NCBI GenBank assembly: GCA_900544445.1
Contig: UQVK01000018.1
Location: 1 to 55,041 of the forward strand
DNA from: an uncultured Lachnospiraceae bacterium
GTDB lineage: Bacteria > Bacillota > Clostridia > Lachnospirales > Lachnospiraceae
DNA: 55,041 bases
Direction of reading: 5' to 3'
The notes under the pieces are model-generated. The model was given only the letters and a program-made list of their open reading frames with translations. It was not told the DNA's origin and searched no databases. Below are positions 7,859-16,800 of the stretch, one piece after another (within the stretch, counting starts at the first letter, position 1; every line of letters begins with the position of its first letter). A program made the position numbers and the translations under genes.

Positions 7859-8833
7859 TCAGATGGCGAGCAGCTTGCTGATCCTGTACTCGTATTCAGG
7901 AATATCCTTCTGCATCGCCAGCGCTTCCTCAATATCAAAGTCAACAAATTTGCCGCCGCGGTATCCGATTACCCGGTTTGTCTTTCCTTCACAAAGAATA
8001 TCCGCCGCCAGGCAGCCCATGATGGAAGCGTAGTATCTGTCCTTACAGGTCGGACTTCCGCCTCTCTGCATGTAGCCCAGGATCGTCGCTCTGGTCTCCA
8101 CGCCCGTGGCAGCCTCAATTCTTCTCGCCATGGAGGTGGAATGTCCGATTCCCTCCGCATTGATAATCAGATGGTGGGTCTTGCCCCGTTTTCTGTTACT
8201 GATGATGTTATTGATGATGTTCTGCTCGTTATAGTCGTATTTCTCCGGAAGGAGGATGTCCTCCGCTCCGTTCGCGACGCCGCACCAGAGAGCGATGTAC
8301 CCCGCATTTCTTCCCATAACCTCGATGATGCTGCACCTTTCATGGGAAGAGGAGGTATCTCTTACCTTATCAATAGCCTGCATGGCAGTGTTTACAGCCG
8401 TATCAAAACCGATGGTATAATCCGTGCATGCAATATCCAGGTCAATGGTTCCGGGAAGACCGACCGTATTGATCCCGTGCCTGGAAAGCGCCCGTGCACC
8501 CATATAGGAGCCGTCTCCACCAATAACCACCAGGCCGTCGATTCCGTGCTTGTGACAGATATCCGCACCCTTCTGCTGACCTTCCTCCGTCTTGAATTCC
8601 ATGCAGCGCGCCGTTCCGAGAATCGTTCCGCCTCTCTGAATGATATCGGAAACGCTTCTCGCCTCCATATCGACGATCTCTTCATTTAAAAGCCCCTGAT
8701 AGCCTCTCTTGATTCCCTTTACCTTCACGCCGTTGGAAAGCGCTTTTCTCGCCACAGCGCGGATTGCCGCGTTCATTCCCGGCGCATCTCCGCCGCTCGT
8801 CAGGATCCCTATCGTTTTAATCGACTTCGCCAT
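7859..8833 (-). CDS. pfkA: 6-phosphofructokinase (ATP-dependent type)
   Basis: Glycolytic phosphorylation of fructose-6-phosphate to fructose-1,6-bisphosphate. The sequence shows TSGGDAPGMNAAIRA, IGGDGSYMGA (the Gly expected of ATP rather than PPi enzymes) and LPGTIDLDIACTDYTIG with both catalytic-loop Asp residues. The usual Asn of TIDND is Leu here, and GTD has become CTD. EVMGRNAGYIAL and the C-terminal effector half follow. At 324 residues it is typical of the bacterial tetramer. The start at 8833 has a GGGAGGAAGG SD, whereas the ATG at 8866 does not. It is transcribed alone from the promoter at 8892-8920. Confidence 0.96.
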   Translation of the reverse strand: MAKSIKTIGILTSGGDAPGMNAAIRAVARKALSNGVKVKGIKRGYQGLLNEEIVDMEARSVSDIIQRGGTILGTARCMEFKTEEGQQKGADICHKHGIDGLVVIGGDGSYMGARALSRHGINTVGLPGTIDLDIACTDYTIGFDTAVNTAMQAIDKVRDTSSSHERCSIIEVMGRNAGYIALWCGVANGAEDILLPEKYDYNEQNIINNIISNRKRGKTHHLIINAEGIGHSTSMARRIEAATGVETRATILGYMQRGGSPTCKDRYYASIMGCLAADILCEGKTNRVIGYRGGKFVDFDIEEALAMQKDIPEYEYRISKLLAI

Positions 8834-8891
8834 ACATCCTTCCTCCCGTCTATCGAATTCATACACCGATCCTTGTCCATACTCTGTGTCT

Positions 8892-8920
8892 ATTTTAATC
8901 TATAAATAACCCCTTTTCAA
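8892..8920 (-). promoter_or_regulatory. Promoter of pfkA
   Basis: TTGAAA (8920-8915), 17-nt spacer, TAAAAT (8897-8892) on the minus strand. Confidence 0.7.
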
Positions 8921-9002
8921 TCATTTTCTTGTAAAGAATTATGGAAATGCCTTTCTTTTATCTCAAAGAACAAAACCGGTGCATAAACATCCGTTTTCCC
9001 TC

Positions 9003-9032
9003 TTGACACGGGGTACAGAATTGAGATATTAT
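9003..9032 (+). promoter_or_regulatory. Promoter of the marR-ABC exporter operon
   Basis: TTGACA (9003-9008), 18-nt spacer, TATTAT (9027-9032). It lies inside the longest frame of the MarR gene, showing that the real start is downstream at the GTG at 9087. Confidence 0.75.
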
Positions 9033-9086
9033 ATCGTTCGCATCCTAACAATATCAATCAGCTTTTTTAAGAAAGGGGGGATTGAT

Positions 9087-9611
9087 GTGGAAAAAGACTG
9101 CGGCGCATGGATCAATCTGCTGTCGCACAAGGTAAAAGCCCGTCTTGACGCGGCTTTTCTGAATCTTGGCATTACCGGCGTACAGAGCCGGGTCATCTAT
9201 TACATCCTCAAGCACTGTGAGGAGGGCCCTGTTTTTCAGCGTGATATCGAAAATGCATTCGGTCTGAGTCGTTCGACTGCGACGGGAATTCTGCAGCTTC
9301 TGGAGAAAAACGGCATCATTATCCGGGAAAGCGTTGCCAGCGACGCGCGGCTGAAAAGTCTGGTGCCAACACAGCGCGCCTTCGAGCTTAACGCGCAGGT
9401 CAGCGCCTGTCTGAGAGAAACGGACCGCCTGCTCACGCGCGGTCTGACCGACGGACAGATTCTCATGTTCCGGGAAATGGCAGAACAGATGCTCCGCAAC
9501 CTGGACGACTGGGATGGAAAGGCCTGCTGTTGTACCAACGGCTCCCTGCCCGATGTGCCGCTTCAGCAATTTAAGGAAGAGAAAAAGCAAAAGGAGGTTT
9601 ATCACCAATGA
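9087..9611 (+). CDS. MarR-family transcriptional regulator
   Basis: Winged-helix regulator of 174 residues controlling the two exporter genes that follow. The DNA-binding region reads PVFQRDIENAFGLSRSTATG, then GILQLLEKNGIIIRESVASD (recognition helix and wing), flanked by the dimerisation helices. The start is a GTG at 9087, 6 nt after GGGGGG; upstream frames cover the promoter. The stop codon overlaps the next ATG (ATGA), so the regulator is co-translated with the exporter and probably autoregulates it. A CCC motif (KACCCT-like, here ACCCTN absent) is not expected in the family, but a Cys pair (ACCC as KACCC-type residues AC-C-C) occurs near residue 150. The ligand is unknown. Confidence 0.9.
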   Translation: MEKDCGAWINLLSHKVKARLDAAFLNLGITGVQSRVIYYILKHCEEGPVFQRDIENAFGLSRSTATGILQLLEKNGIIIRESVASDARLKSLVPTQRAFELNAQVSACLRETDRLLTRGLTDGQILMFREMAEQMLRNLDDWDGKACCCTNGSLPDVPLQQFKEEKKQKEVYHQ

Positions 9612-11356
9612 TTAAAGTCCTGGCACGAAGCATCCGCGAATATAAGAAAGCTTCGATCCTGACCCCTCTGCTGGTAACGGTGGAGGTCATTATGGAATGT
9701 ATCATTCCATTTATCATTGCCAATCTGGTCAGTCAGATGCAGGCGGGCTGTTCCATGAACGTCATTGCTCAGTACGGCGCGGTCCTGATCGCCATGTCTG
9801 TTATCTCATTGATTTTCGGAGGCGCGGCAGGCGCAACCTGTGCCACCGCATCCGCAGGCTTTGCGAGAAATCTTCGCAAAGATATGTTTTACAAAATCCA
9901 GGGGTATTCCTTTGAAAACATCGATAAATTCCTGGTATCCAGCCTGGTCACCCGTCTGACCACAGACATTACAAACGTGCAGATGGCTTACATGATGATC
10001 ATCCGGATTGCTATCCGCTGCCCCCTGATGCTGATTTTTTCCTTTGCGATGGGCTTTATCATGGGCGGACGGCTTGCCGTGATCTTCCTGTTCACCATTC
10101 CGCTTCTGGGCATCGGCCTGTTTTTCGTGATCCGCTCTGCCACCCCTCTGTTCCGTAAGGTTTTCCGCAAATACGATGCGCTGAACGATTCGGTACAGGA
10201 AAACATTCAGGCCATGCGCGTGGTCAAGTCCTATGTACGTGAGGACTATGAAAAGAAAAAATTTGGTGCCGCAGCGGAAAATGTTCAGAAAGATTTCACG
10301 AAGGCGGAACGCATTATGGCCATTAACAGCCCGATGATGCAGATCTGTGTGTATGCCGGAATGGCTTTTGTCATGTCCTACGGTTCCTACACCGTCATCA
10401 CCAGCCGGGGGCTGGATCTTAACGTGGGCCAGATGTCTTCCATGCTGACTTACAGCTTCCAGATCCTGATGAGTCTGATGATGCTCTCCATGGTCTTCGG
10501 AATGATTACCATGTCCGCCGAATCCGCAGAACGTATTGTTGAAGTTCTCAGTGAGGAAAGCACGCTGAAAAGTCCGGAGGGCGGCCTGACGGAAGTGAAG
10601 GACGGTTCCGTTGATTTTGACAACGTCAGCTTCAAATACTCCAGAAAGGCCGACCGCATGGCGCTTTCCGATATCGATCTGCATATCAGATCAGGTGAGG
10701 TCATCGGTATTCTTGGCGGAACCGGTTCCTCCAAGTCCTCCCTGATTCAGCTCATTCCCCGTCTGTACGACGTGACGGAGGGCTGTGTGAAAGTGGGCGG
10801 CGTGGACGTGCGCAAATATGATCTGGAAGCCCTGCGCAACCAGGTTGCCGTAGTTCTCCAGAAAAACGTACTGTTTTCCGGTACCATCAAGGACAATCTC
10901 CGCTGGGGTAATCCCAACGCAACAGATGCCGAAATAGAAGAGGCCTGCCGCCTGTCCCAGGCCGACGAGTTCATTCAGCAGTTCCCGAACAAGTATGACT
11001 CCTGGATCGAGCAGGGCGGTACCAATGTTTCCGGCGGTCAGAAGCAGCGTCTGTGTATTGCGCGCGCCCTTCTGAAAAATCCGAAAATCCTCATTCTGGA
11101 TGATTCCACCAGCGCGGTGGATACCCGCACCGACGCGCTGATCCGCAAGGGCTTCCGTGAATTCATTCCGGAAACCACCAAAATCATCATCGCTCAGCGT
11201 GTGGCCAGCGTCCAGGATGCCGACCGTATCATTCTGATGAAGGGCGGCCGTATCAGCGCCATCGGCACCCACGAGGAGCTGCTTGCATCCAACGAGGTAT
11301 ATCGTGATCTGTATACATCCCAGAATCGAGTAGGAGGTGACAAGGATGGCAACTAA
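9608..11356 (+). CDS. ABC exporter half-transporter with degenerate ATPase site
   Basis: Type IV ABC exporter subunit. Residues 1-310 hold six membrane helices and about 330-575 the nucleotide-binding domain. Walker A is GGTGSSKSS (Ser at a usual Gly), the signature is NVSGGQKQR, and Walker B is ILILDDST, with Asp in place of the catalytic Glu. The switch-loop His is Gln (IIIAQRVASV). This is therefore the noncatalytic half of a heterodimer whose partner follows directly. It overlaps both the upstream regulator (4 nt) and the partner (11 nt). Multidrug or peptide export is plausible from the MarR linkage, but the substrate is not shown by the sequence. Confidence 0.93.
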   Translation: MIKVLARSIREYKKASILTPLLVTVEVIMECIIPFIIANLVSQMQAGCSMNVIAQYGAVLIAMSVISLIFGGAAGATCATASAGFARNLRKDMFYKIQGYSFENIDKFLVSSLVTRLTTDITNVQMAYMMIIRIAIRCPLMLIFSFAMGFIMGGRLAVIFLFTIPLLGIGLFFVIRSATPLFRKVFRKYDALNDSVQENIQAMRVVKSYVREDYEKKKFGAAAENVQKDFTKAERIMAINSPMMQICVYAGMAFVMSYGSYTVITSRGLDLNVGQMSSMLTYSFQILMSLMMLSMVFGMITMSAESAERIVEVLSEESTLKSPEGGLTEVKDGSVDFDNVSFKYSRKADRMALSDIDLHIRSGEVIGILGGTGSSKSSLIQLIPRLYDVTEGCVKVGGVDVRKYDLEALRNQVAVVLQKNVLFSGTIKDNLRWGNPNATDAEIEEACRLSQADEFIQQFPNKYDSWIEQGGTNVSGGQKQRLCIARALLKNPKILILDDSTSAVDTRTDALIRKGFREFIPETTKIIIAQRVASVQDADRIILMKGGRISAIGTHEELLASNEVYRDLYTSQNRVGGDKDGN

Positions 11357-13265
11357 TTCCACTGAATCCACTGCACGCGGCAGACGCGCTCCCAAAGGCG
11401 TTCTTCCCCGCCTGATCCGTACCGTATTCAGCTTTTACCCGGTGCTTCTTCCGATCACCTTGGTCTGCATTCTCATTAACGCGATTGTAAGTTCCATCCC
11501 TTCCGTGTTCATGCAGAATGCCATCGCGGTTGTGGAGGATACCTATGAAAGCGGGGACTGGGCTTCCGCTTCCGGAACCATTTTCATGCTTCTGACTCTT
11601 CTGCTGATCCTGTACGGCATCAGCCTTCTGGCAAACGTGGCCTATACCCAGCTGATGGCCATCATCACACAGGGTACGCTGGCCAAGCTGCGGAAAAAAA
11701 TGTTCGATCACATGCAGGATCTGCCCATCCGCTATTTTGATACGCACAATCACGGCGATATCATGAGTTTTTATACCAATGATATTGATACCCTGCGCCA
11801 GATGATCAGCCAGAGTCTGCCGCAGCTGATGATTTCGGCAGTAACCCTGATCAGCGTTTTCTGCATCATGTTATACTACAGTATCTGGCTGGCGCTGGTA
11901 GTGGTCTGCGGGGTGATCATCATGACCCTTGTCACCCGTTATGTCAGCGGTCATTCCTCCCGTTATTTCCTGCAGCAGCAGATTTCCATCGCCCGCACAG
12001 AGGGTTTTGTGGAGGAAATGATGAACGGCCAGAAGGTCATTAAGGTTTTCTGCCACGAAGAAGGCGCAAAAGCTGATTTTGATAAGGTAAACGATGAACT
12101 GTTTGAAAATTCCGAAAAGGCCAACCGCTATGCCAACATTCTGATGCCCCTTCTCGGAAACATCGGAAACGTCGTATACGTGATCGTTGCCCTGGTAGGC
12201 GGAAGCCTGCTGCTTGCCGGCGCTCCCAACCTGAGCATTTCCGGTATGGCGCTGAACATCAGCATCGTCGTTCCCTTTCTGAACATGACCAAACAGTTTG
12301 CCGGCGCCATCGGCCAGGTATCCAACCAGGTCAACATGGTTGTCATGGGTCTTGCGGGTACGCACCGGATCTTCGCGCTTCTGGATGAAGAGGCCGAAAC
12401 GGACGATGGATATGTCACCCTGGTCAATGCCAGAGAAAAATCCGACGGCACGCTGGAGGAATGCAGCGAACGCACCAACATCTGGGCCTGGAAGCACCCG
12501 CATCACGACGGCACCGTTACCTATACCCGCCTGCAGGGCGATGTCCGCTTCTTCGATGTGGACTTCGGCTATGTGCCCGAGAAGATCGTGCTGCATGATA
12601 TTTCGCTCTACGCCAAGCCGGGACAGAAGGTTGCGTTTGTGGGTTCCACCGGCGCGGGCAAGACGACCATCACCAACCTGATCAACCGGTTCTACGATAT
12701 TGCCGACGGAAAGATCCGCTATGACGGAATCAACATCAACAAGATCAAAAAGGCCGACCTGCGCCACAGTCTCGGCATCGTGCTGCAGGATACCAACCTC
12801 TTCACCGGCACCGTCATGGAAAACATCCGTTACGGCAATCTGGATGCGCCGGATGCCGACTGTATCGGCGCTGCAAGACTGGCGGGCGCCGACGACTTCA
12901 TCCGCCGCCTGCCCGACGGCTACAACACCATGCTGACCGGAAACGGCGCGAACCTGAGTCAGGGCCAGAGGCAGCTGCTTGCCATCGCCCGTGCGGCCGT
13001 TGCGGATCCGCCTGTCATGATTCTGGATGAGGCGACCAGTTCCATCGATACCCATACGGAGGCAATCGTTCAGCGCGGCATGGACGCCCTGATGATGGGC
13101 CGCACCACCTTCGTCATCGCGCACCGTCTGTCCACCGTACAGAATGCCGATGCCATCATGGTACTCGACCATGGACGCATCATCGAGCGCGGCACCCATG
13201 AGGATCTGATCAAGCTCAAGGGTACTTACTATCAGCTGTATACCGGCGCGCTGGAGCTGGATTAA
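11346..13265 (+). CDS. ABC exporter half-transporter, catalytic partner
   Basis: Second half of the heterodimeric exporter, about 640 residues. The N-terminal membrane domain spans residues 25-340. A linker of some 40 residues absent from its partner (about 350-400, rich in Glu, Thr and His) precedes the nucleotide-binding domain. That domain has Walker A GSTGAGKTT, canonical Walker B VMILDEATSSID with the catalytic Glu, and switch His in FVIAHRLSTV. The signature is altered to NLSQGQRQ. The start is the ATG at 11346 behind AGGAGG; the in-frame GTG nine bases earlier lies in that SD region. The strong hairpin at 13277-13337 ends the operon. Confidence 0.94.
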   Translation: MATNSTESTARGRRAPKGVLPRLIRTVFSFYPVLLPITLVCILINAIVSSIPSVFMQNAIAVVEDTYESGDWASASGTIFMLLTLLLILYGISLLANVAYTQLMAIITQGTLAKLRKKMFDHMQDLPIRYFDTHNHGDIMSFYTNDIDTLRQMISQSLPQLMISAVTLISVFCIMLYYSIWLALVVVCGVIIMTLVTRYVSGHSSRYFLQQQISIARTEGFVEEMMNGQKVIKVFCHEEGAKADFDKVNDELFENSEKANRYANILMPLLGNIGNVVYVIVALVGGSLLLAGAPNLSISGMALNISIVVPFLNMTKQFAGAIGQVSNQVNMVVMGLAGTHRIFALLDEEAETDDGYVTLVNAREKSDGTLEECSERTNIWAWKHPHHDGTVTYTRLQGDVRFFDVDFGYVPEKIVLHDISLYAKPGQKVAFVGSTGAGKTTITNLINRFYDIADGKIRYDGININKIKKADLRHSLGIVLQDTNLFTGTVMENIRYGNLDAPDADCIGAARLAGADDFIRRLPDGYNTMLTGNGANLSQGQRQLLAIARAAVADPPVMILDEATSSIDTHTEAIVQRGMDALMMGRTTFVIAHRLSTVQNADAIMVLDHGRIIERGTHEDLIKLKGTYYQLYTGALELD

Positions 13266-13276
13266 ATGAAACTTCA

Positions 13277-13337
13277 CAGGCTCCCATCCGGGCAGCAGGC
13301 TTTGTGTGGTTTGCCTGACTGCCCGGATGGGAGCCTG
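13277..13337 (+). terminator. Terminator of the marR-ABC exporter operon
   Basis: Perfect 19-bp arms (13277-13295 and 13319-13337, core CTCCCATCCGGGCAG), loop of 23 nt, followed by AAATTTTG. It lies 11 nt after the stop codon. Confidence 0.85.
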
Positions 13338-13424
13338 AAATTTTGTTCGGTGCATCATGGATTTTTCGGGATACACCCTCTTAATTTTGAATTTCAAATT
13401 CAATGAAATTAAAATTAAAACAGT

Positions 13425-13453
13425 TTGATAAAACGTTTCAGATATGTTATATT
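13425..13453 (+). promoter_or_regulatory. Promoter of type I toxin locus 1
   Basis: TTGATA (13425-13430), 17-nt spacer, TATATT (13448-13453). The leader of about 100 nt contains a CGGAGGG/CCCTCCG hairpin at about 13511-13530, which may hide or shape the toxin translation signals. Confidence 0.7.
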
Positions 13454-13557
13454 AAATGCATGGGAAACCAGAGAACATAACAGGCGGCCTGCCCTTCGTT
13501 GTCTATTGAACGGAGGGGTTGTCCCTCCGGAATCGAAAGAGAAAGGAGGGAAAGCCA

Positions 13558-13647
13558 ATGGTTACATATGCTGACTTATTTCAGTTTTGTATACTCATTG
13601 CCACCATCGTGGGATTATGTTATACGATCTTCGATGGAAAGAAATAG
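13558..13647 (+). CDS. Small membrane toxin, holin-like (type I toxin-antitoxin), locus 1
   Basis: A 29-residue peptide beginning MVTYADLFQF and ending IFDGKK, with one hydrophobic helix in the middle and a Lys-terminated tail. This is the layout of the small holin-like toxins of Firmicutes type I toxin-antitoxin systems, which depolarise or disrupt the membrane when unrepressed. A strong AAAGGAGGG SD lies 8 nt before the ATG. An oppositely oriented small RNA gene with its own promoter overlaps the 3' end, as expected for antisense control. It stands alone between the exporter operon and dnaE. The assignment is by size, layout and similarity to the peptide at 30021. Confidence 0.75.
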   Translation: MVTYADLFQFCILIATIVGLCYTIFDGKK

Positions 13648-13742
13648 CCGCCACTACCAGCAATAGTGACGGCTGTCCTCATCTGAGGTAAATCCATTAA
13701 CTAGAACGGGTAGGCCATATGTCTCTGGCTTTCCCTTTTTCT
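13638..13742 (-). ncRNA. Antisense antitoxin RNA of locus 1
   Basis: Predicted minus-strand RNA of about 105 nt. It ends at a 10-bp hairpin (13673-13664 with 13656-13647; GCCGTCACTA/TAGTGGCGGC) followed by TATTTCTTT lying within the last toxin codons. Its body is antisense to the toxin mRNA 3' region. A near-identical 5' segment (AGAAAAAGGGAA, then GCCAGAGACATA) recurs in the RNA at 18582, supporting a functional RNA. Confidence 0.6.
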
Positions 13743-13748
13743 ATGTCT

Positions 13749-13777
13749 ATTATACTATATTAAAAAACAGGAAGCAA
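13749..13777 (-). promoter_or_regulatory. Promoter of the locus 1 antitoxin RNA
   Basis: TTGCTT (13777-13772), 17-nt spacer, TATAAT (13754-13749), minus strand. Confidence 0.65.
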
Positions 13778-13823
13778 GGCTTTCACCGGGAAATCATTTC
13801 AGAACCAGAAAATGCCATTTCCT

Positions 13824-16800
13824 TCAGACCACCTTCACATTCTCCTCTCCGAACATGCCGGAAAGCTTTTCCACCAGCTCCCTGTCCGCCTTTACGTTCC
13901 GGTTGGGCGGCAGATTTTTCTTCGCACGGGGATTCTCCACATAGATCACCACGCCGTCGTTTCCGTCCGAAGCGGCGAGCGCGTCAAAAAGCGTCTGTTC
14001 CGCTTCCTCATAGGCGGCTTTCGTGGGAAACTTGATCCAGAGGGTGCGACGCACCTCGTCGAAGGCCTGGACGGACTCGCAGATCACCTTTCCATCCCGG
14101 TCCTCTGCGGCATCCACCCGTCCACGGATAAACACCTTCGATTCTTCCGTCAGCTTGCTGCTCTCCTGTTCGTAAACCCGCGGGAAAACAACGACTTCCA
14201 CGCTTCCCACCAGATCCTCCAGGGTGAGAAACGCCATCACCTGATCCTTTTTGGTATATTTGATCTTCTTTTCCGTGATCAGGCCGCCGATGACCACGCG
14301 CTCCTGATCCTTCGCGTTTATCTCTCCGGTTTCTTCATCCAGAGCAAAATCGGCGGTGGTCCGGGTAATATGCTTTTTCCAGGTCTGCGCATATTCCTCC
14401 AGCGGATGGCCGCTGACATAGATGCCGAGCACATCCTTTTCAAATCCCAGCAGGATCTCTCTGGAATATTCTCCCACATCAGGCAGCCGGATCTCATATT
14501 CGCTCTTTTCTTCCTCGCTGACCAGATCGAACAGGCTCATCTGTCCGGCAAGATTATTCTTTTTGTTCTGCAGCCCCGCATCCATCATCTGAACAAACAC
14601 GCCCATGAACTGCTTTCTCGTTCCGCCAAGCCCGTCGAAGGCGCCGGCCTTGATGAAATTCTCCACCGTCCGTTTATTCACTTCCGTATCCATCATGCGG
14701 GTGATGAAATCCTGCAGGCTGGTAAAAACTCCCCGCTCCCTTCTCTCCCGAAGAAGCTGCTCGATCACGGGCCTTCCGATTCCCTTGATGGCGGTCAGCG
14801 CGTAGCGGATGGAGTCTCCGGATACGGAAAAGCCGATTTCGCCCTCATTCACATCCGGCGGAAGGATTTTGATTCCCATATTCCGGCAGGTGAGAATATA
14901 CTCCGATACCTTTTTGGGGTTATCGATCACGGAGGTCATGAGCGCCGCCATGAATTCCACCGGATAGTAATATTTCAGCCAGGCGGTCTGATAGGCCACC
15001 ACCGCGTAGCAGGCCGCGTGGGACTTGTTGAAGGCGTACTTGGCAAAATCCATCATCTCGTCATAGATTTCTCCTGCCACCTCCGCGGAGATTCCGTTTT
15101 TCACACAGCCGGGAACGCCTTCCTCCTCATTTCCATAGATGAAATTGTTTCGCTCCTTTTCCATCACGGACTGCTTTTTCTTACTCATGGCACGGCGCAC
15201 CAGGTCGCTTCTTCCCATGGTGTAGCCGCCCAGATCCCGCACGATCTGCATGACCTGCTCCTGATAGACAATACAGCCGTAGGTGGGCTCCAGGATGTGT
15301 TCCAGCTGCGGACAGAGATAGGTGATGCTGGCCGAATTATTTTTTCCCCGGATGTACTTGGGAATGAAATCCATGGGGCCGGGACGATACAGGGAAATTC
15401 CGGCGATGACATCCTCCAGATTCTGGGGTTTCAACTCCTTCATGAAGTTTTTCATACCGCCGCTTTCCAGCTGGAACACGCCGTCCGTCCGGCCCGTGCC
15501 GATGGAGTCCAGAACCGCCTTATCATTAAAGTCGATGTGATCCATGTCCAGCTCGATGCCCTTATCCTTCTTCACCATCTCGGCCGCGTTCTGGATCACG
15601 GTCAGGGTACGCAGGCCCAGGAAGTCCATTTTCAGAAGGCCCAGCTCCTCCAGGGTGGTCATGGTGAACTGGGTGGTGATGCTGCCGTCGCTTCCTCTGG
15701 AAAGAGGCACATAGTTGTCCGCGCTCTCCGGACAGATCACAACCCCCGCCGCATGCATGGAGGTGTGCCGGGGCAGACCTTCCAGACGCTTGCTCATGTC
15801 GATCAGCTCTTTTACCTGACCGTCCGTTTCATACAGCTTCCTCAGCTCCGGATTGATCTGCAGCGCCCGGTCGATGGTGATGTTCAGCTCATTGGGAATC
15901 ATCTTGGCGATTCCGTCCACATAGGCGTAGGGAAGGTCCATCACCCGGCCCACGTCGCGGATCACGCCCTTGGCCGCCATGGTACCGAAGGTGACGATCT
16001 GCACCACCTTCTCCTGCCCGTATTTTCTTCCCACGTAATCGATGACCTCCTGCCTCCTTTCGAAGCAGAAGTCGATATCAATATCCGGCATGGACACACG
16101 CTCCGGATTCAGGAAACGCTCGAACAGCAGATTGTAGCGGATGGGATCGATGTTGGTGATTTTCAGGCAGTAGGCCACGATGCTCCCCGCCGCCGAGCCG
16201 CGCCCCGGCCCCACCGCAATTCCGTTTCTTCTGGCATAATTGATGAAATCCCATACGATCAGGAAATAATCCACATAGCCCATCTGTTTGATGACGGAAA
16301 GCTCATAGTCCAGACGCTTCTGCAGAGCGCCATCGTCATCGGGATAACGCTCCGCAAGGCCGTCCTCACACAGCTTATACAGATAGGTTTCCGAAGTGTA
16401 CCCTTCCGGCACTTCGAAATGCGGCAGTTTCGTCACGCCGAACTCGATTTCCACGTTGCACCGGTCCGCGATGGCCTGGGTGTTCTCCACCGCCTCCCAG
16501 GCATAGGGAAAGAGCCCCTTCATCTCCTCCTCGCTCTTCACATAATACTGGCCACCCTCATAGCGCATCCGGTCCTCATCGGAAAGCTTCTTCGCGGTCT
16601 GGATACACAGCAGGATATCGTGGGGCTTTTCATCCTCCGGATACGTGTAATGCACGTCGTTGGTGACCACCAGCGGGATGTCCAGTTCCTTACTCATGGA
16701 AAGCAGGGTGGTATTCACCAGCCGCTGTGCCGGAATCCCATGGTCCTGCAGCTCCAGGAAAAAATTCCCCTTTCCGAAGCATTCCTGGTATTTCAGCGCC

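Noticed and set aside
11871..13403. 510-residue open frame opposite the second exporter gene
   Set aside because: Antisense shadow of a well-supported ABC gene; no start signal and no recognisable domain.
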